Part shown: positions 1-5,800 of the stretch, in pieces
How positions within the stretch are numbered: the stretch's first letter is position 1
Layout: every line of letters begins with the position of its first letter
From: Bacteroidales bacterium
GTDB taxonomy: Bacteria > Bacteroidota > Bacteroidia > Bacteroidales > DTU049
Reading direction: 5' to 3'
NCBI GenBank assembly: GCA_018432645.1
Contig: JAHDSP010000355.1
Location: 1-8,268 of the forward strand
DNA length: 8,268 nucleotides
Notes under the pieces: generated by a model
Databases searched by the model: none
The model's input: only the letters and a program-made list of their open reading frames with translations
Told to the model about the DNA's origin: nothing
Position numbers and translations under genes: made by a program

Positions 1-1452
1 ATTATCAGAAAATGAATATTGAGTTTTAGCAATGCATACAGGTAAATTTTCTAAATTTAATTTTTTTATTAAATCCAAATCTTTTCTAGCTTTCAGTGAG
101 AACTCTATATCTTTAGCTCCATAAATATTTTTACTAATTATATCAATTTTCTTTTCAATGGGTTGATCATATTTATATATAGGTCTGAAGCAATCTGGGC
201 AATAGCTAATGCTTTGCATAACTTTTTCAGCTAAATCAATAGCGCCTTCACTACCTTTAGCATATCCTTCATTTATAGACATCATTACTTCATATTCTTT
301 ACAACGTTGTCTAACTATATCGATTTCTTCTTCAGTATCAGTATCAAATTTATTTAATGCTACAACAGGTTTAAAATTATACATCATCATATTCTCGATA
401 TGTTTATCTAAATTAGCAAGACCCTTTTTTACAAGTTCTGCATTAGGAATAGTTAATTCTTCTTTAGTAGCACCGCCATGATATCTCAGAGCACGAATAG
501 TTACTACTAAAACTACTGCATTTGGCATTAATCCGAATTGATGACATTTAATATCAAAGAATTTTTCTGCACCGAGATCTGAACCGAATCCCGCCTCTGT
601 AACAACTACATCGCTATATGTCATTGCCATTTTAGTTGCTAATATACTATTAGTACCTTGTGCAATATTAGCAAATGGTCCACAATGAATTATAGCTGGT
701 GTGCCATCTGTTGTTTGTACTAAATTGGGATTTATAGCTTCTTTTAGCAAAGCAGCCATTGCTCCTTGCGCATTTAAATCTTTAGCAAAAATTGGATTTT
801 TATCAAACGTTAATCCTACAAATATATTAGCTAAACGTTGTTTCAAGTCATTAATGCTGTCAGTCATTCCAAGTATTGCCATTACTTCACTAGCTGCTGT
901 AATGTCAAATGTGGATTCTCTGGGTACACCATTAGAATTACCACCTAAGCCAATTACAATATTTCGTAATGATCTATCATTCATATCCATTACTCTATGC
1001 CATAAAATATTTCGTGGATCTAACCTTAAATTACGATTTTTACTTTGTAAATTATTATCTATTAATGTAGATAATAGATTATTAGCTCTCTCAATAGCAG
1101 GAATATCGCCAGTAAAGAGCAAATTAATATCATCAGTAGGTAATACTTGACTTTTACCTCCACCAGTAGCACCACCTTTAATGCCAAAAACTGGTCCCAA
1201 TGATGGCTCTCTAAGAGCAACAATCGATTTTTTACCAATTCTATTTAATGCCATAGAAAGACTAATAGATGTTGTAGTTTTACCTTCTCCTGCTGGTGTA
1301 GGTGTGATAGCTGTAACTAATACTAATTTTGACTGTTTAAGTTTATCATTATTTATTAATCTAAATGGTATTTTGGCTTTATATTTGCCATAAAGTTCTA
1401 AATCATCTAATGGTATTCCAATACTTTCTGCAATTTCTTTAATGTGTTTCAT
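1..1452 (-). CDS. fhs: Formate--tetrahydrofolate ligase, 3' end beyond window (partial)
   Basis: This cytoplasmic enzyme of one-carbon metabolism joins formate to tetrahydrofolate using ATP to give 10-formyl-THF. The 484 visible residues start at the ATG at 1452 (MKHIKEIAESIG) and stay open to base 1; family members are about 555 residues, so roughly 70 are missing. Visible landmarks are the P-loop TPAGEGKTT (52-60), a glycine-rich FTHFS signature GIKGGATGGGK (90-100), LDPRNILWHRVMDMNDRSLR (144-163), a VPREsTFDIT segment (177-184), TEAGFGSDLGAEKFFD (285-300) and the second signature TIRALRYHGG (318-327). As I recall the family, the residue after the GGG is normally Tyr and the segment reads DINLHFTGD; here these are Lys100 and DINLLFTGD. 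The gene lies 39 bp downstream of waaA on the same strand, with no Shine-Dalgarno sequence, so it is probably read through from waaA. Identification is secure; activity depends on whether those substitutions are tolerated. Confidence 0.96.
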   Translation of the reverse strand, partial: MKHIKEIAESIGIPLDDLELYGKYKAKIPFRLINNDKLKQSKLVLVTAITPTPAGEGKTTTSISLSMALNRIGKKSIVALREPSLGPVFGIKGGATGGGKSQVLPTDDINLLFTGDIPAIERANNLLSTLIDNNLQSKNRNLRLDPRNILWHRVMDMNDRSLRNIVIGLGGNSNGVPRESTFDITAASEVMAILGMTDSINDLKQRLANIFVGLTFDKNPIFAKDLNAQGAMAALLKEAINPNLVQTTDGTPAIIHCGPFANIAQGTNSILATKMAMTYSDVVVTEAGFGSDLGAEKFFDIKCHQFGLMPNAVVLVVTIRALRYHGGATKEELTIPNAELVKKGLANLDKHIENMMMYNFKPVVALNKFDTDTEEEIDIVRQRCKEYEVMMSINEGYAKGSEGAIDLAEKVMQSISYCPDCFRPIYKYDQPIEKKIDIISKNIYGAKDIEFSLKARKDLDLIKKLNLENLPVCIAKTQYSFSDN

Positions 1453-1491
1453 ATGTTTTTTAATTTCTGGTTATTTTAATTAATGACTTCT

Positions 1492-2760
1492 TTACCAAGT
1501 TTCTTTTAATTTATCATCAATATATTTTAAAATTATATTAGTGGCTCCTACATTAGATTTTATGTAATTTTTACATACTTCTGAGGCAGTATTGTAAAAT
1601 GATTTGTCATTATATAAATTACTTAAAATATCTAAATATTGATTAATATTATTAAAACTAAATGCTCCATGTAAATTTACCAAATCTATTGCTTCTTGGA
1701 ATTTTTTGTAATTAGGTCCAAATATTATAGGTTTGCCATAAACAGCTGCTTCTAAAATATTATGTATGCCTTTACCAAAACCATTACCTATATGCACAAT
1801 ATCTGCGTATCTATATAAATTTGATAAAATTCCAATGGTATCTATAATTAAAACATTAGAATTTAGTGTTTTTGAAATATCAAAATTTGGAGCGGTTAAT
1901 TCTGAATAAGTTATAGCATTAGATGGCAGGTTTTTTTTTAGGTTATTTATTCGCTCTATATGTACCTCGTGTGGAGCTATGATATAGCACCAATCTGGGA
2001 ATTTTTTTAAAGCTTGGGTAATATATTTCTCGTCTTCTTCCCAGCTACTGCCTGCTATATATACAAAACGATTATTAATAAAATTTTCTATTTGTGGGAA
2101 ACAAACTGGATTATTTGCTATCTCATAAACTCTATCAAACCTTGTATCTCCACAAACCGTTACATTTAAAATTAGATATTTTTCTAATAAAAATTTTGAA
2201 ATATTATTTTGTACAAAAATATGATCAAAATATTTAAGGTAACGTCTCATATACATCCCATACCACTTAAAAAAGTATTGATTAGGCCTAAAATTAGCTG
2301 ATATTAATATGGTGGGTATATGATTTTTTTTCAGATAATACAAATAATTAAACCAGAAATCATATTTGACAAAAATAGCTAATTCAGGTAAAAAAGCTGA
2401 TATGAATCTTTTTATATTTTTAGGAACGTCTAATGGTAAATATAAAACCATATCTACATTAGGATAATCTTTTCTAATTTCATAACCTGAAGGCGAAAAA
2501 AATGTTAATAAAATTTTATGATTTGAATATTTAATGTGCAATTGATCTATAACAGGCCTTGCTTGCTCAAACTCACCTAATGATGACACATGTATCCAAA
2601 TCCATCTATCTGAAGGGGATAATTTAGCATAGATATCCTTTTGTACCTTTCTACCCTTTGTCCATAATTTAGCTTTTTTATGGCCAAAGATAGCTACGAC
2701 ATTAATAATAAAACCATAGATATAAATGCCAATAGTATAAAAAAACCTAATTAACATCAT
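1492..2760 (-). CDS. waaA: 3-deoxy-D-manno-octulosonic acid (Kdo) transferase WaaA/KdtA
   Basis: This inner-membrane glycosyltransferase moves Kdo from CMP-Kdo onto a lipid A precursor, starting the LPS core. From the ATG at 2760 the protein has 422 residues, the usual family length. It opens with a hydrophobic N-terminal anchor (about 3-26), followed by the GT-B N-terminal domain with HVSSLGEFEQARP (57-69); Glu63 matches the family's catalytic Glu. Next come LTFFSPSGYE (85-94), FVKYDFW (130-136), ILISANFRPNQ (151-161) and CGDTRFDR (203-210). The C-terminal nucleotide-sugar domain has AGSSWEEDE (236-244), IAPHE (261-265) and GNGFGKGIHNILEAAVYGKP (325-344), with the HNxLE motif at 333-337. The frame extends one codon upstream to a TTG at 2763, but tandem ATGs at 2760 and 2757 are better starts. 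The first residues of the anchor are the only uncertain part. It heads a likely two-gene unit with fhs, although the two are not functionally linked. Confidence 0.95.
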   Translation of the reverse strand: MMLIRFFYTIGIYIYGFIINVVAIFGHKKAKLWTKGRKVQKDIYAKLSPSDRWIWIHVSSLGEFEQARPVIDQLHIKYSNHKILLTFFSPSGYEIRKDYPNVDMVLYLPLDVPKNIKRFISAFLPELAIFVKYDFWFNYLYYLKKNHIPTILISANFRPNQYFFKWYGMYMRRYLKYFDHIFVQNNISKFLLEKYLILNVTVCGDTRFDRVYEIANNPVCFPQIENFINNRFVYIAGSSWEEDEKYITQALKKFPDWCYIIAPHEVHIERINNLKKNLPSNAITYSELTAPNFDISKTLNSNVLIIDTIGILSNLYRYADIVHIGNGFGKGIHNILEAAVYGKPIIFGPNYKKFQEAIDLVNLHGAFSFNNINQYLDILSNLYNDKSFYNTASEVCKNYIKSNVGATNIILKYIDDKLKETW

Positions 2761-2775
2761 CAATTATAATTATTG

Positions 2776-2807
2776 CAAAAATAATTGTAATATTCCTTTT
2801 AAACAAA
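2776..2807 (-). promoter_or_regulatory. Candidate Bacteroidota-type promoter for waaA
   Basis: On the minus strand a perfect TAnnTTTG -7 box (TATTTTTG, 2783 to 2776) lies 20 bases downstream of a TTTG -33 element (2807 to 2804). This fits the known Bacteroidota consensus in sequence and spacing. It would place transcription start about 10 bases before the waaA ATG, a short leader. The region is very AT-rich, so a chance match is possible. Confidence 0.4.
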
Positions 2808-2830
2808 TTATATTTTTATGAAATATAAGT

Positions 2831-2853
2831 GGTTTTATAACGTTTGTTATGAG
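2831..2853 (+). repeat. Inverted-repeat-like box, left copy (GGTTnTATAACGTTT)
   Basis: This 23-base block matches the reverse complement of 5766-5788 at 19 of 23 positions by eye and is related to the direct copy at 5435-5457. It contains a small perfect hairpin, ATAAC-gttt-GTTAT (2837-2850). With the right-hand copy it frames both composite repeats and the peptidase gene. No target-site duplication could be seen outside the pair. Confidence 0.5.
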
Positions 2854-3042
2854 TAAATTATTTTAACAGTTCAATTGTTATTTTTTATCCACAAATGCAC
2901 ACAAATAAGAAAAAATAATGAATAAAGGTTGATTAGTTGGTAAGTTTAGCAAGATATTAGTAATAAATTAATCCACAAATGCACACAAATGAGCAATGAT
3001 AAGAAATTCAATACCAAAAATCATGGTTCAGACAATAAAAAG

Positions 3043-3077
3043 GTAATAAGTGATGAGTGATGGGCGATAAGTGATAG
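3043..3077 (+). repeat. Degenerate tandem heptamer GTGATRR, five units
   Basis: Five in-phase 7-base units read gtaataa, gtgatga, gtgatgg, gcgataa and gtgatag. Position 1 is always G, positions 4-5 are always AT, and positions 6-7 are purines. The core gataagtgat (3066-3075) is exactly complementary to atcacttatc at 3145-3154, so the tract can pair with the end of the following pyrimidine-rich stretch. The same period-7 pattern recurs at 5564-5605. Confidence 0.75.
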
Positions 3078-3172
3078 ATAAAAGTGTTTATAAGTTAATT
3101 AATAAAAAACTATTATTTTTCTCACCATTTCATTTAGTCTCACCATCACTTATCAATAATAAAGAAAGAGAT

Positions 3173-3187
3173 ATGGGCTTCAGCCAT
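3173..3187. repeat. Small bulged hairpin, atgggcttcagccat
   Basis: ATG/CAT and GCT/AGC pair around a two-base loop, with one bulged G. It lies between the pyrimidine tract and the inverted CCACAAA-type arm. There is no U-run beside it, so it is not a convincing terminator. It is most likely another component of the repeat-rich intergenic DNA. Confidence 0.35.
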
Positions 3188-3208
3188 GAAAAAGTTTAAT
3201 TCTATTAT

Positions 3209-3250
3209 TCTCTGTGCTCTTAGTGCCTTCTTTGTGAACTTTGTGGTTAA
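3209..3250 (-). repeat. Inverted CCACAAA-type motif (TTAACCACAAAGTTCACAAA...)
   Basis: Read on the minus strand from 3250, this stretch is built of near-periodic CACAAA/CACTAA/CACAGA steps roughly every 9-11 bases. It matches the plus-strand motif beginning at 2968 in the pattern TTAA(T)CCACAAAnnnCACAAA...GCA, so the two are inverted copies facing each other across the heptamer/pyrimidine core. From general familiarity, near-identical CCACAAAG...CACAAAG strings occur between genes in many unrelated environmental genomes; that is recollection and was not searched here. Confidence 0.6.
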
Positions 3251-3307
3251 TATATAACTGTCACATAATAAATAAAATTCAATTTTTATATTTAAAAAAA
3301 ATATTCC

Positions 3308-3315
3308 TATTTTTG
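3308..3315 (+). promoter_or_regulatory. Candidate -7 box for the S9 peptidase gene
   Basis: TATTTTTG is a perfect TAnnTTTG match 20 bases before the ATG at 3336, a position much like that of the waaA box on the other strand. No good TTG/TTTG -33 element lies at the expected distance, since that stretch is a run of A and T. It is therefore a half-supported promoter. Confidence 0.3.
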
Positions 3316-3335
3316 ATGATTTAAAAATTATTTTT

Positions 3336-5429
3336 ATGAAAAAACAACAATTTATAGTTTTATTATTATGCATTACATCATTCATTATTTCTTGTAAAAA
3401 AACTGAAACAACTAAAAAAATCATTGGGCCTGATAGTTTAAAGTTTGAGTCTAATATTTTGACACCTGAGAAACTTTGGTACCTGGGACGTATCTCTGAA
3501 ATGCAGCTTTCACCTGATAAAGATAAATTGCTTTTTGGCGTTACTTGGTATGATTGGCATGAAAACAAAGGTAATAGAGAGCTGTATATAATAAATCTGA
3601 ATGATAATAAAAGACAAAAAATCACTTCTACGCCCAAAAGCGAATACAATGCTAGATGGCGTCCTGATGGACAAAAGATTGGTTATCTTTATCCAGATGA
3701 TAATGGAGAAATGCAATTATTCGAAATGAATATAGATGGTAGCCAAATAGAGCAAATATCGTATATCAAAGGAGGTATTAATGGTTTCGAATATGCTCCA
3801 GATCAAAAACACATTGCTTTTTTCAAAGATGTAAAAATAATACCTGATCCACAAGACATTTATCCTGATTTGCCAAAAGCAAATGCTCGAATATATGAAG
3901 ACCTGCTGCCAAGACATTGGGATCAATGGGTAAAATCTTTTTCTCATCTATTTATAGCTGAATATAGTGAAAAAATTGATACCGTCGGACAAGATGTAAT
4001 GGAGCATCAGCCCTATGAATGTCCACTATATCCATTTGCTGGCAATGAACAAATAAATTGGCATCCTAATGGTAACCAAATAGCTTTCACTGCTAAAGCT
4101 ATGATGGGTAGAGACTATGCTTTGTCTACAAATTCGGACATTTATGTATACGATTTGCTGAAAAATAAACTTACTAATCTGACAGAGGGAATGCTAGGCT
4201 ACGACCAAAATCCTGTTTTTAGTCCTGATGGCAGTAAAATAGCTTGGGAGAGTATGGAACGTGCAGGTTACGAATCTGATCGCATTAGACCATTTATCTA
4301 TGATTTTACTAATGATACTATGTGGGAAGCAGTAATGGATTATGAAACTCATGCTACTTATCTGAAATGGTCTACAGATGGGAATTTCTTACATTTTATT
4401 AGTCCTTGGCATGGAACTCAGCAAATATATTTGGTAGATATTTATGAAAAGAAACCTGTAGCTATTACCAGTGGTACACATAATTATAATGATTTTTTGA
4501 TATCAAAACAAGGTATAATAGGAATAAAACAATCAATGTCTAAACCTGATGAAATCTATATGATAGATCCTTTAAATGGTACAGAAAGTGAAATATCCTT
4601 TATCAATAAATATTGGTTAGACCAATTAGAGATGGGAAAGGTACGTCCATACTGGATTAATACTATAGATAAGAAAAAAATGCTCGTTTGGGTAATATAT
4701 CCACCCAATTTCGATAGCACTAAAAAATATCCTGCAATATTATATTGTGAGGGTGGCCCACAGAGTATGGTAGGCCAATTCTGGAGCTATAGATGGAATT
4801 TTCAATTAATGGCAGCTAATGGATATATAGTGGTGGCACCTAATCGTAGAGGTTTACCAGGATTTGGCATGGAATGGTTAGAACAGATTAGTGGAGATTA
4901 CAGTGGATTAAATATTCAAGATTATTTAACAGCTATAGATACTTTCGCGACTGCACCATATGTAGATAAAGAAGCATTAGGAGCGGTTGGAGCAAGCTAT
5001 GGTGGTTATTCTGTGTATTATTTAGCTGGTGTGCATAACAAAAGATTTAAGGCTTTTATTGCTCATTCTGGTATGTTTAATCTAGAAAGTCAATATTTAG
5101 AAACTGATGAATACTGGTTTGTTAATTGGGACCTAGGTGGCCCCTATTGGGATAAAAATAATAAAATTGCACAACGTTCCTATGCCGACTCTCCCCATAG
5201 GCTAGTAGATAAATGGGATACTCCTATACTAGTGATGCATGGAGAAAATGATTTTCGCATTAGTTATACTCAAGGTCTGCAGGCTTTTCAGGCTGCTCGT
5301 CTAATGAATATTCCTGCTAAGCTCGTTGTTTTTCCTGACGAAAATCATTGGATTCTGAAACCTCAGGATGGTATCTTGTGGCAAAGAGAATTTTTTGACT
5401 GGCTCGATAAATATTTGAAAAAGAAATAA
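3336..5429 (+). CDS. S9-family serine peptidase lipoprotein, DPP5-like dipeptidyl peptidase
   Basis: This is a 697-residue exported prolyl-oligopeptidase-family enzyme, predicted to release dipeptides from the N-terminus of peptides in the periplasm or at the membrane. Residues 1-20 form a lipoprotein signal peptide (MKKQQ, hydrophobic core, then IISC with Cys20 as the lipidation site). Residues about 42-430 form a beta-propeller with repeated WxPDGxxI-type blades (WRPDG 108-112, WHPNG 242-246, FSPDG 295-299, WSTDG 345-349). The C-terminal alpha/beta-hydrolase domain has EGGPQ (472-476), the nucleophile elbow GASYGG with Ser554, Asp639 in HGENDFR and His671 in PDENHW, so the triad is complete. 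The segment LTPEKLWYLGRI (42-53) and the overall length fit bacterial DPP5-like enzymes better than DPP4 or acylaminoacyl peptidase, although S9 subfamilies are hard to separate by eye. The gene is transcribed alone, divergent from waaA and convergent with the exonuclease, and a copy of the composite repeat lies on each side. Confidence 0.93.
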   Translation: MKKQQFIVLLLCITSFIISCKKTETTKKIIGPDSLKFESNILTPEKLWYLGRISEMQLSPDKDKLLFGVTWYDWHENKGNRELYIINLNDNKRQKITSTPKSEYNARWRPDGQKIGYLYPDDNGEMQLFEMNIDGSQIEQISYIKGGINGFEYAPDQKHIAFFKDVKIIPDPQDIYPDLPKANARIYEDLLPRHWDQWVKSFSHLFIAEYSEKIDTVGQDVMEHQPYECPLYPFAGNEQINWHPNGNQIAFTAKAMMGRDYALSTNSDIYVYDLLKNKLTNLTEGMLGYDQNPVFSPDGSKIAWESMERAGYESDRIRPFIYDFTNDTMWEAVMDYETHATYLKWSTDGNFLHFISPWHGTQQIYLVDIYEKKPVAITSGTHNYNDFLISKQGIIGIKQSMSKPDEIYMIDPLNGTESEISFINKYWLDQLEMGKVRPYWINTIDKKKMLVWVIYPPNFDSTKKYPAILYCEGGPQSMVGQFWSYRWNFQLMAANGYIVVAPNRRGLPGFGMEWLEQISGDYSGLNIQDYLTAIDTFATAPYVDKEALGAVGASYGGYSVYYLAGVHNKRFKAFIAHSGMFNLESQYLETDEYWFVNWDLGGPYWDKNNKIAQRSYADSPHRLVDKWDTPILVMHGENDFRISYTQGLQAFQAARLMNIPAKLVVFPDENHWILKPQDGILWQREFFDWLDKYLKKK

Positions 5430-5563
5430 TTTTTGGGTTTATAATGTTTATTGTAAGTGAATTATTTAGGTTAATATTTAACTGTCCAATTGTTTTTATT
5501 AATCCACAAATAAACACAAATTAAAGATTAATATTTATAAGTTGATAAGTTTAGGCGTATTAG

Positions 5564-5605
5564 GTAATAAGCGATAAGCAATAGCTGATGGGCGATGAGT
5601 TATAG
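5564..5605 (+). repeat. Degenerate tandem heptamer GYGATRR, six units
   Basis: Six in-phase 7-base units read gtaataa, gcgataa, gcaatag, ctgatgg, gcgatga and gttatag. They correspond to the tract at 3043-3077 and begin with the same unit, but the internal units differ. Unit choice has therefore drifted while the period was kept. The tract is followed directly by the conserved linker with the core ttataagctaattaatg. Confidence 0.72.
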
Positions 5606-5664
5606 ATTGAAGTGGTTATAAGCTAATTAATGAAAAAACAAAGCTTTTTCTTCTCCATTTCTTC

Positions 5665-5728
5665 CAGTCACCAAGTCTCCTATTCTCCCATTCACCCAGT
5701 CTCCCCATCACCTCGTCTCCCCGTCTCT
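5665..5728 (+). repeat. Pyrimidine-rich tandem octamer (NNNTCWCC), eight units
   Basis: Eight unbroken 8-base units read cagtcacc, aagtctcc, tattctcc, cattcacc, cagtctcc, ccatcacc, tcgtctcc and ccgtctct. Positions 4-5 are TC and position 7 is C in every unit, while the first three bases vary. The tract is clearly more GC-rich than its surroundings and strongly strand-biased (almost no G on the plus strand). A shorter, less regular relative sits at about 3119-3154. It lies between convergent genes, but it has no stem-loop plus U-run and is not a terminator. Confidence 0.75.
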
Positions 5729-5765
5729 CTAATCAACTAAATAAAATTACTCTTTTTAATCTTTA

Positions 5766-5788
5766 CCCATACAAAACGTTATACAACC
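5766..5788 (-). repeat. Inverted-repeat-like box, right copy (GGTTGTATAACGTTTTG)
   Basis: Read on the minus strand from 5788, this 23-base block matches 2831-2853 at 19 of 23 positions by eye and matches 5435-5457 more weakly (about 15 of 23). It lies 12 bases beyond the exonuclease stop codon. Its inverted orientation relative to both other boxes makes it a possible end of a larger unit. No flanking target duplication was found. Confidence 0.45.
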
Positions 5789-5800
5789 TATTTTTAAAAA

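Larger units (their letters stand above)
2831..3154 (+). repeat. Composite intergenic repeat, copy 1 (upstream of the peptidase gene)
   Basis: This stretch shares an ordered set of modules with 5435-5728. They are: a TATAACGTTT box block (2831-2863, 27 of 33 bases matching by eye); AACAGTTCAATTGTT (2865-2879); the motif atccacaaatgcacacaaat (2887-2906); GTTGGTAAGTTTAG (2936-2949); heptamers (3043-3077); an AT-rich linker (3078-3110) nearly identical to 5606-5639; and a pyrimidine-rich tract (about 3119-3154). Compared with copy 2 it has about 80 extra bases (roughly 2961-3042) that hold a second exact copy of the 20-base CCACAAA motif at 2971-2990. No reading frame here has recognisable protein features. 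The same order and orientation as copy 2 argue for common descent, not shared composition. Confidence 0.75.
5435..5728 (+). repeat. Composite intergenic repeat, copy 2 (downstream of the peptidase gene)
   Basis: This is the second copy of the modules at 2831-3154, in the same order and orientation. It holds a TATAATGTTT box block (5435-5467), AACTGTCCAATTGTT (5480-5494), a CCACAAA motif (5502-5521, 18 of 20 bases matching copy 1), GTTGATAAGTTTAG (5541-5554), heptamers (5564-5605), the AT-rich linker (5606-5639) and a pyrimidine-rich octamer tract (5665-5728). It starts six bases after the peptidase stop codon. Within the first block most differences from copy 1 are transitions. It contains GGTTAATATTTAACTGTC (5469-5486), which in the first gap appears displaced at 3245-3262. 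No gene is visible in the 371-bp convergent gap. Confidence 0.75.

Noticed and set aside
209..1393. Three plus-strand reading frames (209-481, 701-1150, 1181-1393)
   Set aside because: They lie antisense to fhs, whose minus-strand frame is continuous over 1-1452 with clear family motifs. Their translations show no recognisable domain.
2761..2763. TTG start one codon upstream of waaA
   Set aside because: Two consecutive ATG codons follow immediately (2760 and 2757) and are more likely starts. The TTG adds nothing to the family alignment.
2831..2853. Integron attC-like site (AACAAACGTTAT on the minus strand)
   Set aside because: The short core resembles part of an attC, but the R'/R'' consensus is not met. 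There is no long imperfect hairpin of cassette size and no integrase.
2864..2886. Terminator-like hairpin TAACA-loop-TGTTA followed by six T
   Set aside because: The stem is five AT-rich base pairs, and it points away from waaA with no plus-strand gene upstream to terminate. Copy 2 does not preserve the pairing.
2887..3077. CRISPR array
   Set aside because: The repeated 20-mer occurs only twice here, with unequal surroundings, and the other repeats are 7-mers without spacers. No cas gene is present.
3146..3947. Minus-strand frames opposite the start of the peptidase gene (3146-3649, 3510-3716, 3717-3947)
   Set aside because: They overlap the well-supported peptidase gene, and their translations are low-complexity shadows without domains. 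The first also runs through the repeat region.
5317..5517. Minus-strand frame across the end of the peptidase gene
   Set aside because: It overlaps the catalytic His region of the peptidase and the composite repeat, with no conserved protein features.
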